Source: JABJGO01 sp963921245 (lineage in GTDB: Bacteria; Pseudomonadota; Alphaproteobacteria; Rhodospirillales; Casp-alpha2). From it: a stretch of 64,000 nucleotides of DNA. Within the stretch, counting starts at the first letter, position 1. Each line of letters opens with the position of its first letter. The position numbers and the translations under genes are program-made. Positions 34,515-42,781 of this stretch are shown one piece after another. The notes under the pieces were generated by a model, which had not been told where the DNA came from, searched no databases, and was given only the letters and a program-made list of their open reading frames with translations. Location of the stretch: NCBI GenBank assembly GCA_963921245.4, contig CAWUEY030000001.1, positions 744,001 through 808,000 on the forward strand, in the 5' to 3' direction.

Positions 34515-34964
34515 ATGTTAGGACTATTTGGAAGTAAATCGAGTGCCAAGGAAGCTCCTGTCGGCCCGCCGGTTGACATCAAGTGGGTGCGTTCCGCCAA
34601 AGGCAAGTTTCACAATCTGTTGTTCCTAGATACGGTTTCTGAAGGCCTCGACGGGAAATCCGGTGTGTTTACAATCTGGACGGGTGGGGTAAAGCCACTC
34701 TGGCTCTATGCCGGATCCAGCGGGGACCTCGGTCGTGTTCTTGATGATTTTATCGATGACGCAGACCTCGAGGAACACTATGGCCGTTCCGGGGCCTATG
34801 TATCCTGGGCCATGGTAAAACCGGAGTTTCAGGATGGTATTGTCCGTTATCTGAATGAGGTCATGAACCCCGAAGTTGAAAACGACAAAGTGAAACAACT
34901 GAAAAAAAACAAGGTTCAGATGATCGCGGTTTTCCTGCCCGGTCAGGAAAAGAAGGGTGATTGA
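34515..34964 (+). CDS. Hypothetical protein with GIY-YIG-like pattern
   Basis: About 149 residues from the ATG at 34515 (MLGLFGSKSS); an in-frame TTG at 34443 would add 24 unconvincing residues. I do not recognise a named family. The segment GVFTIWTGG…LWLYAGSSGDLGRVL has the spacing of the GIY…YxG…R core of GIY-YIG domains, but the nuclease Glu is not evident. The C-terminus is Lys-rich (KVKQLKKNKVQ). It stands alone between the aminopeptidase and a convergent SDR gene. Confidence 0.6.
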   Translation: MLGLFGSKSSAKEAPVGPPVDIKWVRSAKGKFHNLLFLDTVSEGLDGKSGVFTIWTGGVKPLWLYAGSSGDLGRVLDDFIDDADLEEHYGRSGAYVSWAMVKPEFQDGIVRYLNEVMNPEVENDKVKQLKKNKVQMIAVFLPGQEKKGD

Positions 34965-34990
34965 CGAGCTTCGACGTTAGGCCGTTTTAC

Positions 34991-35755
34991 TCAGTTGCCC
35001 GCGGATGGGTCAACGGGCGCACCCGCCGTCAATCCCCCATCCACTGTCAGCGTCGTACCCGAAACGAAAGAGGCCTCGTCGGAAACCAGCCATGCAACCG
35101 CGCCCGCGATATCTTCAGGCGTACCCAGCCGCCCCAGAGGGTGTTTCTTGACCGCATCCCTGATCGCCGCGTCAACATCACGCGCTTGCCCCAATGTTTG
35201 CATGAGCATGTCGGTCATGATCCAACCGGGGCAAACGGCATTGCACCGGATACCGTCCTTTCCGTGATCAACGGCCGTCGAGCGCGTAAATCCGGCTACC
35301 CACGCTTTCGATGCGTTGTATAGCGCAAGATTGGGATCGGATGTGAACGCGCTGATCGAGCCGAGATTGATAATGATGCCCCCGCCACTCTCGCGCATGA
35401 TCGGCACAACCTTTCGGGTTGCTATAAAAACAGCCCGCATATTGATCTCTGACATGCGTTGCCAGTCTTCGTCTGTGGAATTTTCCACAGTCTTCTCAAT
35501 TTCGATCCCGGCATTGTTTACCAGAATATCGATTCGCCCGTGCTTCTCTTTGGTGTGGTCGAGCAAGTTGTGGATGCTGGCAGAATCCCGGACATCCAGC
35601 GCAATCCATTCAACGCTCTTGGGTAGTGGTTCATGCGGTTCCCGGGTGCTGCCCGTCACCACCATAGTGCCGTCTCGGTGAAGTCGTTCTACGATGGCGC
35701 GCCCGATCCCGCGGCTACCACCTGTAACGACGGCAATTATTTGCTGATGCTCCAT
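34991..35755 (-). CDS. Short-chain dehydrogenase/reductase (SDR)
   Basis: 254 residues of the classical SDR type. Cofactor loop TGGSRGIGRAI, acidic site LDVRDSASI, NNAGIE, active-site Ser around NLGSISAFTSDPN, Tyr-x3-Lys in YNASKAW, and the C-terminal GTTLTVDGGLTAG. The FabG-like pattern suggests an NAD(P)H-dependent oxidoreductase for a sugar, steroid or oxoacyl substrate; the specificity is unknown. It is convergent with the preceding hypothetical gene. Confidence 0.92.
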   Translation of the reverse strand: MEHQQIIAVVTGGSRGIGRAIVERLHRDGTMVVTGSTREPHEPLPKSVEWIALDVRDSASIHNLLDHTKEKHGRIDILVNNAGIEIEKTVENSTDEDWQRMSEINMRAVFIATRKVVPIMRESGGGIIINLGSISAFTSDPNLALYNASKAWVAGFTRSTAVDHGKDGIRCNAVCPGWIMTDMLMQTLGQARDVDAAIRDAVKKHPLGRLGTPEDIAGAVAWLVSDEASFVSGTTLTVDGGLTAGAPVDPSAGN

Positions 35756-36190
35756 AAATCGTCACCCGGGTTCCTCTATGTGTGCAGTCCAATGACGAAA
35801 TGAGGCCAACGCATCACCTAGATCACATATAGCGTTTGCGGACCAAGTCTGATTTGCCTGATCCTGGATGGGTTAGCAGCTATCGAGCGAGCTTGTCTAT
35901 AGCGGTTTTTGCGTACGAAGTTTGGGCGCGGCGGAACGCGGTTGTCGGGTTTACCAAAATGATCCTTGATACCCGCCCGCGCAACCTGGCAATTGAGAGG
36001 ATTGAGGCGTATGGCGAGACCACCCATGAGGCTTCCGTAGGCCGCCTACAGACTCGCGCTTGCCTTTGTCAATATCGGCGGTTGCCTGACAAGACAAGCC
36101 GTCGACACAGTCTGATTTCTGGTTGTCCACATAGATTCCTTCAATGTTCTCGAATACGCTGCGCGCCTTGTTGAACGCGAGGAAGAGGCC
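35756..36190. other. 435-bp region with only a possible GNAT remnant
   Basis: The stretch lies between the 5' end of the SDR gene and the 5' end of the methyltransferase, so it should carry both promoters. No complete gene was recognised. A short frame at 35911-36015 resembles the last part of an acetyltransferase (see separate entry). AGGAAGAGG just before 36191 is the ribosome site of the methyltransferase. Confidence 0.5.
35911..36015 (+). pseudogene. Possible GNAT acetyltransferase C-terminal remnant
   Basis: The frame reads …VVGFTKMILDTRPRNLAIERI then EAYG, similar to the end of many GNAT domains (G-(Y/F)-x-x-(L/I)-x-LDT-x-P-x-N/M-x-x-AI-x-x-Y-x-x-x-G). Nothing upstream in any frame supplies the acetyl-CoA-binding part, and the frame then runs into unrelated sequence. 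If real, it is a fragment left by deletion. Confidence 0.3.
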
Positions 36191-37006
36191 ATGATAGAAC
36201 GAGCGCCTGAGGATATTCAGAAAATCACCTCGGCCAATCGGCAAGCCTGGGCGGAATCGGCTTCTCGCCATCGCGCCGTAAATCAGACTCAGTTGTTGGC
36301 GGCGTTTTCGGAGCCGGGATACTCGTGTCTCGATGATACGGAAACGGAACGGTTAAATGCGATTGGCGTGGTGGGCAAGAATGTTGCGCAGGTCTGCTGC
36401 AACAACGCCCGCGAGTTTCTGTCCATCAAAAATATGGGAGCGGCACGTGTGGTCGGGTTCGATGGAGCACAGGCGTTTCTCGATCAGGGGCGGGAGCTCG
36501 CCGATGTCGCCGGACAGGATATGGAACTGGTTTGTGCGGACATTTACGATATTAACGATGCATACGAGAAACAATTTGATCTGGTGACCATTACAATTGG
36601 TGTTCTTGGATGGATGCCTGATCTGAGCCGTTTTTTTTCAATCATATGCGGTTTGTTGCGGCCCGGGGGAGCTCTGTTCATTTATGAACAGCATCCGATT
36701 TTAGACATGTTCGAAGTGGGCGCGGCCGGTGATCCGGCAGGTTTTGAGCTATCTTACTTCGAAAAGAAGCCTTATGTGGAAAACAATGGGCTGGACTACT
36801 ACTCGGGCGAAAAATACGACGCAAAACCGGTTACATCTTTTCAGCACACCATGGCTGAGATCATCATGGCGGGGGTGAACAACGGCGTGTCCGTGGAATG
36901 GTTTGAAGAAAGGGCGGAGCACATATCGAATACATGGTATAATGTGGAGTCCGCGAATATTGGCGTCCCCATGAGCTATACTCTCGTGTTTAGAAAAAGC
37001 CGGTAA
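36191..37006 (+). CDS. Class I SAM-dependent methyltransferase
   Basis: 271 residues. The N-terminus (ANRQAWAESASRHRA) is typical of small-molecule methyltransferases. Motif I is unusual: instead of a Gly-rich loop it reads VGKNVAQVCCNNAREFLSIKNMGA, with a tandem Cys, followed by the acidic VVGFDGAQAFLDQ. The central part FDLVTITIGVLGWMPDLSRFF and GLLRPGGALFIYEQHPIL is conventional. A related group of proteins with QVxCNNG-type loops exists; the substrate is unknown. It is convergent with the GntR gene. Confidence 0.85.
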   Translation: MIERAPEDIQKITSANRQAWAESASRHRAVNQTQLLAAFSEPGYSCLDDTETERLNAIGVVGKNVAQVCCNNAREFLSIKNMGAARVVGFDGAQAFLDQGRELADVAGQDMELVCADIYDINDAYEKQFDLVTITIGVLGWMPDLSRFFSIICGLLRPGGALFIYEQHPILDMFEVGAAGDPAGFELSYFEKKPYVENNGLDYYSGEKYDAKPVTSFQHTMAEIIMAGVNNGVSVEWFEERAEHISNTWYNVESANIGVPMSYTLVFRKSR

Positions 37007-37007
37007 T

Positions 37008-37724
37008 CTAGCTTTCTTCAGTTGCACCAATGAGATCGTTGCGGACTTCTTCTAGGTGATTAGCGATCAATTTTACGGCAACCTCGACCTGTCTTGTGCG
37101 CACGGCTTCGTAGAGAGCCCGGTGATGTTCGTTGTATTCCGAAACCCGTTTGCGGGTCAGGATTTTTTCACGCGCTTCAAACCATAGCGGATTGCCTCGG
37201 ACCTCATTGACCTGTCGGTAAAGCCAGACCATGAGAGGGTTGCGCGAGCATTCAGCAAGAGACAAGTGAAAGTCTTCGTCGGCGCGGGAAAACTGTCTCG
37301 GGTTGTCCTCGATTTTTTCCAGCTTGAGCAATGCCTCTTCCAGTCGCTTTAAATCGCGGGCGCCCGCATTCTGAACGGCTAGGCGGGTCATATGCGGTTC
37401 CACGGATAATCGAACCTCCACCAGTTCAAGCGGGCTGGTCGCGATTGCCGCATCCTCGCGATCCGTACTGATTTTGTGAATGACGTAGGTACCGCTACCG
37501 ACCCGGCGGCTGACCAGTTGATTTTCTTCCAACTGTCGAAGCGCTTCACGGATGGTATTGCGCGACGTTCTGAAGGATTCTGATAGCTCACGTTCTGGCG
37601 GCAGCTTCTGCCCGAAGGCATAGTCGCCAAGCAAAATCGCCTGGCGCAGTTCAACCGCAATATTGGCGGAACTGGCAACCGAACGGGTTCGCGGTTGAAC
37701 AGAAGATGGTGTTGCTGTGCTCAC
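37008..37724 (-). CDS. FadR/GntR-family transcriptional regulator
   Basis: 238 residues. The N-terminal winged helix-turn-helix is typical of the FadR subgroup (FGQKLPPERELSESFRTSRNTIREALRQLEENQLVSRRVGSGTYV). The C-terminal FCD ligand domain carries the expected helix with metal-binding His residues (RADEDFHLSLAECSRNPLM; EYNEHHRALYEAV; ANHLEEV). It is divergent from the glutamine synthetase operon with 255 bp between start codons; the nested inverted repeats at 37750-37777 are its probable operator. The ligand is probably an organic acid or amino-acid-derived carboxylate (inference). Confidence 0.92.
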   Translation of the reverse strand: MSTATPSSVQPRTRSVASSANIAVELRQAILLGDYAFGQKLPPERELSESFRTSRNTIREALRQLEENQLVSRRVGSGTYVIHKISTDREDAAIATSPLELVEVRLSVEPHMTRLAVQNAGARDLKRLEEALLKLEKIEDNPRQFSRADEDFHLSLAECSRNPLMVWLYRQVNEVRGNPLWFEAREKILTRKRVSEYNEHHRALYEAVRTRQVEVAVKLIANHLEEVRNDLIGATEES

Positions 37725-37749
37725 TATCGTTGATTTGTCACTGGGTCAC

Positions 37750-37777
37750 AATTGGATCAACCAATTCTAATCCAATT
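37750..37777. promoter_or_regulatory. Nested inverted repeats, putative operator of the GntR regulator
   Basis: AATTGG-N5-CCAATT (37750-37766) is a perfect 6-bp-arm repeat. The same left arm, extended to AATTGGAT, also pairs with ATCCAATT at 37770-37777. Both lie 26-53 bp upstream of the GntR start and between it and the glutamine synthetase operon. FadR/GntR proteins bind short TGG…CCA-like palindromes, so this could control both directions. Confidence 0.55.
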
Positions 37778-37979
37778 TAAAACATGTTGTCAAACCTCAA
37801 AAAGTATGAACAGAATGCAAACCTTCGATGGAGCGTCTGATTGCCTGTCTAATCCTGTGTTCAGGCAAATCCGTCCAATAACAGGCGAAATCGCCAAATT
37901 GGTATAATATTGGTTGTTAAATTTTGGAATCGTTCCTATCGCCAGACGGTTCCTGAAACCCTCAAGGGAGGCTCTATTC

Positions 37980-39521
37980 ATGGCAAAAGCCGCTAAAAAG
38001 AAAGCTTCAACAACAAAAGCAGCCCCGCGTGTTCGCAAGAACGTGGCGGGTATGGACGTCACGAAATATGTTAATGCACCGGGTCGCGCCGCACTGGTGA
38101 AAAAAGTGCGCGATAAGATCAGGGAAACTGGCGTTACCTATATCTATTTCCAGTTTATTTCGGTTACCGGTCGTATCGTCGGCAAGGGCATCCCCGCCGA
38201 TCACTGGGAAGCCGTTGCCGAAAGGGGTTTCCAGTTGGTGTACGGCTCCACGGCCAACCTGTTTATCGACCGTCACGGTGATTATATCGGGTACGGCCCG
38301 GAAGCTTCCGAGCTGATCGGCATCCCCGATCCGGAAACGTTCGTGCAACTTCCCTGGGACAAGCGCGTTGGCCGCGTGTTCTGTACCCTGTTCCGCAATC
38401 GCGAAGAGCGTGTCAATGCCGGGGCTTTCCTGACGGCTGATTGCCGCGGAAACCTGCGGCGCATTGAGCAGGACTTCGAGAAAAAGCACAAAATGCACAT
38501 GCGTGCCGGCACCGAGCCGGAGATGATGTGGCTGAAAAAAGGTGAAGACGGGCTGCCGGATGGCGGGTTCTCGAAGCCGAACTGCTATCACATTGACCAG
38601 TTCGAAAGCCTGCGTCCTGCGTTCATGAAGGTGATTGAATACGCTCAGGCTATGGGTCTCGACATGATTCAGGGTGACCACGAAGATGCCCCTGGTCAGT
38701 TGGAACTCAACTGGATGTTCGACAGTGTGCTTCGCAACGCTGATCGCCTGACAACCTATCGTCAGATTTGTGCCCAGGTTGCCCGTGAAATGGGCCTGAT
38801 TGCCTGCTTCATGTCCAAGCCCTTCATGGGTGTGTCGGCGTCCGGTTGTCACCACAATGTGTCCTTGTGGTCCGGCGGCAAAGATGTGGTCGTCAACACA
38901 CCCCATATGTCGAAAAGACCAGGTTTGGATGGTGTGTATTCCTATCGTCAGGGCGGTAAAAACCACTTTATGCCTGATCCCAAAATCGATGACTTCAAGC
39001 CCGGCCCGATCGGACTGAAGAGCATCGGTGGGGTTATGGAGCATGTTCAGGCGCTGACCGCCCTCGGCTCTTCCACGGTTAACTCTTATCGTCGTCTCTG
39101 GGATACCGGCTTCTGGGCTCCTGTTTTTGCTGATTGGGGCTATCAGAACCGTACTTGTGCGCTTCGTGTTTCGGCGCCAGGCCGCTTTGAGTACCGTTCT
39201 GTGGATTCCATGGTGAACCCGTATCTGATGGGTGCCGGTCTCTACAAGGCTTTTGATGATGGCCTGAGCCGCAACCTGGACCCGGGTGAGGCAGAAGAGC
39301 GCAACATCTACGAGGCAATGGAATCTGGCAAGAAGGTGAAAAAACTGCCGATGTCCCTGGGTGAAGCGCTCGGATACCTGGACAACGACAAAGTCATCAA
39401 ATCGGCGATGCCTGATGAAATGTACAAGGTCTTCAGACATTACAAATGGGACGAGTGGGAGCAGTTCAATGCCACCGTTACCGATTGGGACCTCAACACA
39501 TATTGGGATTGTCTGCCGTAA
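37980..39521 (+). CDS. glnT: GlnT-like glutamine synthetase family protein
   Basis: 513 residues from the ATG at 37980, which follows AAGGGAGG. The first ~22 residues are Lys/Ala-rich (MAKAAKKKASTTKAAPRVRK), an extension not usual in the family. The catalytic domain shows the glutamate/metal sites (RAGTEPEMMWL; HEDAPGQLELNW), SGCHHNVSLWSGG, NSYRRLWDTGFWAP, RFEYRSVDSMVNPYL. It ligates ammonia, or possibly an amine such as methylamine, to glutamate; the GlnT and gamma-glutamylmethylamide synthetase groups cannot be separated by eye. It is the first gene of an operon with three glutamate-synthase-like subunits. Confidence 0.88.
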   Translation: MAKAAKKKASTTKAAPRVRKNVAGMDVTKYVNAPGRAALVKKVRDKIRETGVTYIYFQFISVTGRIVGKGIPADHWEAVAERGFQLVYGSTANLFIDRHGDYIGYGPEASELIGIPDPETFVQLPWDKRVGRVFCTLFRNREERVNAGAFLTADCRGNLRRIEQDFEKKHKMHMRAGTEPEMMWLKKGEDGLPDGGFSKPNCYHIDQFESLRPAFMKVIEYAQAMGLDMIQGDHEDAPGQLELNWMFDSVLRNADRLTTYRQICAQVAREMGLIACFMSKPFMGVSASGCHHNVSLWSGGKDVVVNTPHMSKRPGLDGVYSYRQGGKNHFMPDPKIDDFKPGPIGLKSIGGVMEHVQALTALGSSTVNSYRRLWDTGFWAPVFADWGYQNRTCALRVSAPGRFEYRSVDSMVNPYLMGAGLYKAFDDGLSRNLDPGEAEERNIYEAMESGKKVKKLPMSLGEALGYLDNDKVIKSAMPDEMYKVFRHYKWDEWEQFNATVTDWDLNTYWDCLP

Positions 39522-39602
39522 CAGGATCCCTGCAATCCGGGGGCAGGGCAAAATATCTGCCCCCACTTTCTTCAACCGTCATACAACTTGGGAGTACCGT
39601 TC

Positions 39603-40553
39603 ATGTGTGGCATTGCTGCATTGATCCACCGGGGAAAAACCTCGGATATCGGATCGGAAATGACGTCGATGCTTCAGTCGCTGAAGCACCGGGGTCCTGA
39701 TTCCACGGGGTTCGCTATTTACGGCAAACCATCCGACAATACCAACGAGTTTGTCATGCGTTTCAAGGTCGCCGAGCAGGAAGACCTTAGCAAAGGGTCG
39801 AATGTCATGGGCCTGATCAAAGAGCGCCGCGCTCAGGTTGATGCCCGCATGGCAGAACATAACGCCAGGGTTATCAGGGAAGAGGACGCGACCGAGTATG
39901 CGTTCCGCTATACCTTCGAATTTGGCGGCGATGACGAAGCGCTGGAAAAAATGACTCGATACATCGAGGAACTTGAAGGCGTGGAAATACTGTCACTGGG
40001 CCGCGGTCTGGAACTGATCAAGGATCTGGGTGATGCCACGGTGGTATCCGACCAGTACAGCCTGACCGGGTTCCAGGGCACGCATGCTCTGGGTCATACC
40101 CGTATGGCGACGGAATCGGATGTCGACATTCGCTCTGCTCACCCGTACTGGGCCTATCCCTACAATGATATTTCCGTTGTTCACAACGGCCAGATCACCA
40201 ACTATTGGATCATGCGTCGTGAAATGGAACGTCGAGGGCACCGCTTCCTGTCCAATTGTGACTCAGAATTACTGGCCGTTTACACTGCCGACAAATTGAA
40301 CAACGGCTTCACATTGGAGGAATCCCTGCGGCATTCGATTGAGGAAATTGACGGTGTGTTCACCTATGTAGTGGCAACCAAGGACTGCCTCGGCATGGCC
40401 AAGGATACCATGGCCGCCAAACCGATGGTGATTTACGAAACCGACAACATGGTTGCCCTGGCATCCGAAGAAGGTGCGATCCGCGCCATGATCCCCCACG
40501 AGATCGATACCTATGATCCGTATGACGAGGAGGTAAAAGTATGGCAGGCGTAG
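39603..40553 (+). CDS. glxB: Class II glutamine amidotransferase subunit (GlxB/MgsA-like)
   Basis: 316 residues. The start is set by the Ntn nucleophile: MCGIAALIHRGK places Cys at position 2 after Met removal. The LKHRGPDSTGFAIYG, GHTRMATES, HPYWAYPYNDISVVHNGQITNY and NCDSELLA blocks are those of the glutaminase domain of glutamate synthase. It hydrolyses glutamine and passes ammonia to the synthase subunit. In fused GltB this domain is N-terminal to the FMN domain; here it is a separate gene, as in GlxB of rhizobia and MgsA of methylotrophs. It overlaps the next gene by 13 bp. Confidence 0.9.
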   Translation: MCGIAALIHRGKTSDIGSEMTSMLQSLKHRGPDSTGFAIYGKPSDNTNEFVMRFKVAEQEDLSKGSNVMGLIKERRAQVDARMAEHNARVIREEDATEYAFRYTFEFGGDDEALEKMTRYIEELEGVEILSLGRGLELIKDLGDATVVSDQYSLTGFQGTHALGHTRMATESDVDIRSAHPYWAYPYNDISVVHNGQITNYWIMRREMERRGHRFLSNCDSELLAVYTADKLNNGFTLEESLRHSIEEIDGVFTYVVATKDCLGMAKDTMAAKPMVIYETDNMVALASEEGAIRAMIPHEIDTYDPYDEEVKVWQA

Positions 40554-41380
40554 AGACACGCTCCCACGATATGGGGCTGCATAATGAGCAGCTCAGTGGG
40601 CGTAGAATGCAAATCTTCTTCAGTCCGGATGATTCCGAGAACTGTGTTTATCCCTGGGCCTATGACGTTGATTTCAACAAGCGTAGCGAAATCGACATGG
40701 CCGAAATGACCCCTACTGAAACCAATATCAAAATCCGCGAACTGATGGCTGAGGGATATGGTTCCATCGTCGTCAGGAACCCGGGTTCATTGCACTCTCT
40801 CGGTGTCGGTATTCTGAACAAGCTCAACCTGACTTTTGAAGGTAGCCTTGGCTATTTCGGTTGTGGCCTGATTGATGGTCCGAATATTCGTATCAACGGT
40901 CGGGTTGGCTGGTCATGTGGCGAAAACATGATGGCGGGTACGATTGTCGTTGAGAAGAATGCCGGTTCCACCTTCGGGGCGGCCATGCGGGGTGGTGATC
41001 TCGTCTGCAAGGGCAGCGTCGGTTCCCGTACCGGTATCGATCAGAAGGGCGGGTCCATCATTGTTGGCGGCGACACGGGGGCTCTGAGCGGGTTCATGAT
41101 GCAGCGTGGCCGAATGGTCTTCTGCGGCAATGCCGGGAAGAACCTGGGTGATTCCATGTATGACGGCACCATTTATGTGGGTGGCGAGATCGCCTCTCTT
41201 GGTGTGGATGCTGTTCCCGGTGAATTGACCGATCTGGACAAGGCATGGCTGACGCGCAAGCTGACGCAGTACGAAATGATGCCTGAAAAAGGTGTGGATC
41301 ACTTCACCAAAATCGTCGCGGGTCGCCAGCTGTGGAACTACGACAATCTTGAGCCGCACGAAAAGAAAATCGTGCTCTAG
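40541..41380 (+). CDS. glxC: GXGXG (GltB C-terminal-like) subunit, GlxC/MgsB-like
   Basis: 279 residues. The parallel beta-helix GXGXG repeats are evident (GSLGYFGCGLIDGPNIRING; AGTIVVEKNAGSTFGAAMRGG; SRTGIDQKGGSIIVGGDTG; GNAGKNLGDSMYDGTIYVGG). In glutamate synthase this domain links and positions the other two. About 50 N-terminal residues (with SPDDSENCVYPWAYDVD) precede the usual start and are unlike the family ends I know. GAGGAGG within the previous gene precedes the ATG. Confidence 0.88.
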   Translation: MAGVETRSHDMGLHNEQLSGRRMQIFFSPDDSENCVYPWAYDVDFNKRSEIDMAEMTPTETNIKIRELMAEGYGSIVVRNPGSLHSLGVGILNKLNLTFEGSLGYFGCGLIDGPNIRINGRVGWSCGENMMAGTIVVEKNAGSTFGAAMRGGDLVCKGSVGSRTGIDQKGGSIIVGGDTGALSGFMMQRGRMVFCGNAGKNLGDSMYDGTIYVGGEIASLGVDAVPGELTDLDKAWLTRKLTQYEMMPEKGVDHFTKIVAGRQLWNYDNLEPHEKKIVL

Positions 41381-41412
41381 GCGGAACATTTTAAGACAAG
41401 AGGAAAGGCACT

Positions 41413-42768
41413 ATGTCTAATGCTAAGACCAAAGACCTCGGTCGCGATGTGACGCGCCTTGGCAACAGCTTCGTTTTCACGCCGGAAGTCATTGATGATA
41501 TTCACATCAAATCGGAACTCGGCCGTTACCGTATGCGCGGGTTTTCATTATTCAAGAAAATCCCTCATTGGGATGATCTGACGTTCCTGCCCGGCACGCT
41601 GACCCGTTTTGTAATTGAGGGCTATCGGGAAAAATGCCTGACCAAAACGGTTATCGGTCCTCGTGCCAAACGGCCTCTGGAGCTGGATATTCCCGTTTAC
41701 GTTACGGGTATGAGCTTTGGCGCTCTGTCGTACGAAGCCAAAACAGCCCTTGCCCGTGGAGCAACCATGGCCGGTTCGGCAACCTGTTCCGGTGAGGGCG
41801 GCATGATTCCGGATGAACGCCGGTATTCTTCCAAATGGTTGTACCAGTGCATTCAGTCCCGCTATGGCTTTAATCCACATCACCTGCAACTGGCGGATGC
41901 CTGTGAATTCTTTATCGGACAGGGGTGTAAAGTGGGCCTCGGGGGTCACTTGATGGGCCAGAAAGTGACGGATCAGGTGGCTGAGATGCGCTCTCTGCCC
42001 GCCGGTATCGACCAACGCTCTCCTGCCCGTCACCCCGACTGGCTGGGTCCGGATGATTTGGCATTGAAGATCAACGAGATCCGTGAGGCAACGGACCACC
42101 AAATTCCAATACAGTTGAAATTGGGCGCGGCCCGCGTTTACGACGACGTTCGTATGGCGGTTAAATGTGATCCGGACTCCATCTACATTGATGGTATGGA
42201 AGGCTCCACGGGTGCCGGACCTCACCTCGCAACCGAAGAAACCGGTGTTCCCGGTATGGCCGCTATCCGCCAGGCTCGGCGGGCTATTGACGATCTGGGT
42301 AAACGCGGTGAGATCAGCCTTGTTTATGCGGGCGGTATCCGTAACGGTGGCGACATTGCCAAGGCTCTGGCTCTGGGCGCGGATGCCATTGCAATCGGAC
42401 ATTCGGTCATGATGGCATTGAACTGCAACAAGCAGACGCCGGAAGCCGATTATCCGAACGAAGTGGGCGCCGAAGCCGGTTACTGCTATCACTGCCATAC
42501 AGGCCGTTGCCCTGTGGGCGTTGCGACGCAGGATCCGGAACTCCGTAAACGCCTTGATCCGGATGCTGCCGCCGAGCGCGTCTATAATTTCCTGCACTGC
42601 CTGACCATCGAAGCACAAATGATGGCCCGTGCATGTGGAAAAACCAATGTCCATAGTCTGGAGCCTGAAGATCTTGCGGCCCTGACCATGGAAGCTTCTG
42701 CCATGGCCGGGGTGCCTCTCGCGGGTACCGAACATACGGTCGGCATTGAAGACTATCATCACCTGTAA
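41413..42768 (+). CDS. glxD: Glutamate synthase-like FMN/iron-sulfur subunit (GlxD/MgsC-like)
   Basis: 451 residues, the central alpha/beta-barrel domain of glutamate synthase. FMN and substrate sites: VTGMSFGALSYEAKTALARG, GEGGMIPDER, KLGAARVYDDVRMA, GMEGSTGAGP, and YAGGIRNGGDIAKALALGAD. The Fe-S ligands lie in CYHCHTGRCPVGVATQDPELR. It transfers ammonia (or methylamine in N-methylglutamate synthase) to 2-oxoglutarate or glutamate. Preceded by AGGAAAGG; followed 13 bp later by a small gene. Confidence 0.92.
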   Translation: MSNAKTKDLGRDVTRLGNSFVFTPEVIDDIHIKSELGRYRMRGFSLFKKIPHWDDLTFLPGTLTRFVIEGYREKCLTKTVIGPRAKRPLELDIPVYVTGMSFGALSYEAKTALARGATMAGSATCSGEGGMIPDERRYSSKWLYQCIQSRYGFNPHHLQLADACEFFIGQGCKVGLGGHLMGQKVTDQVAEMRSLPAGIDQRSPARHPDWLGPDDLALKINEIREATDHQIPIQLKLGAARVYDDVRMAVKCDPDSIYIDGMEGSTGAGPHLATEETGVPGMAAIRQARRAIDDLGKRGEISLVYAGGIRNGGDIAKALALGADAIAIGHSVMMALNCNKQTPEADYPNEVGAEAGYCYHCHTGRCPVGVATQDPELRKRLDPDAAAERVYNFLHCLTIEAQMMARACGKTNVHSLEPEDLAALTMEASAMAGVPLAGTEHTVGIEDYHHL

Positions 42769-42781
42769 GGAGGACTGAGAG

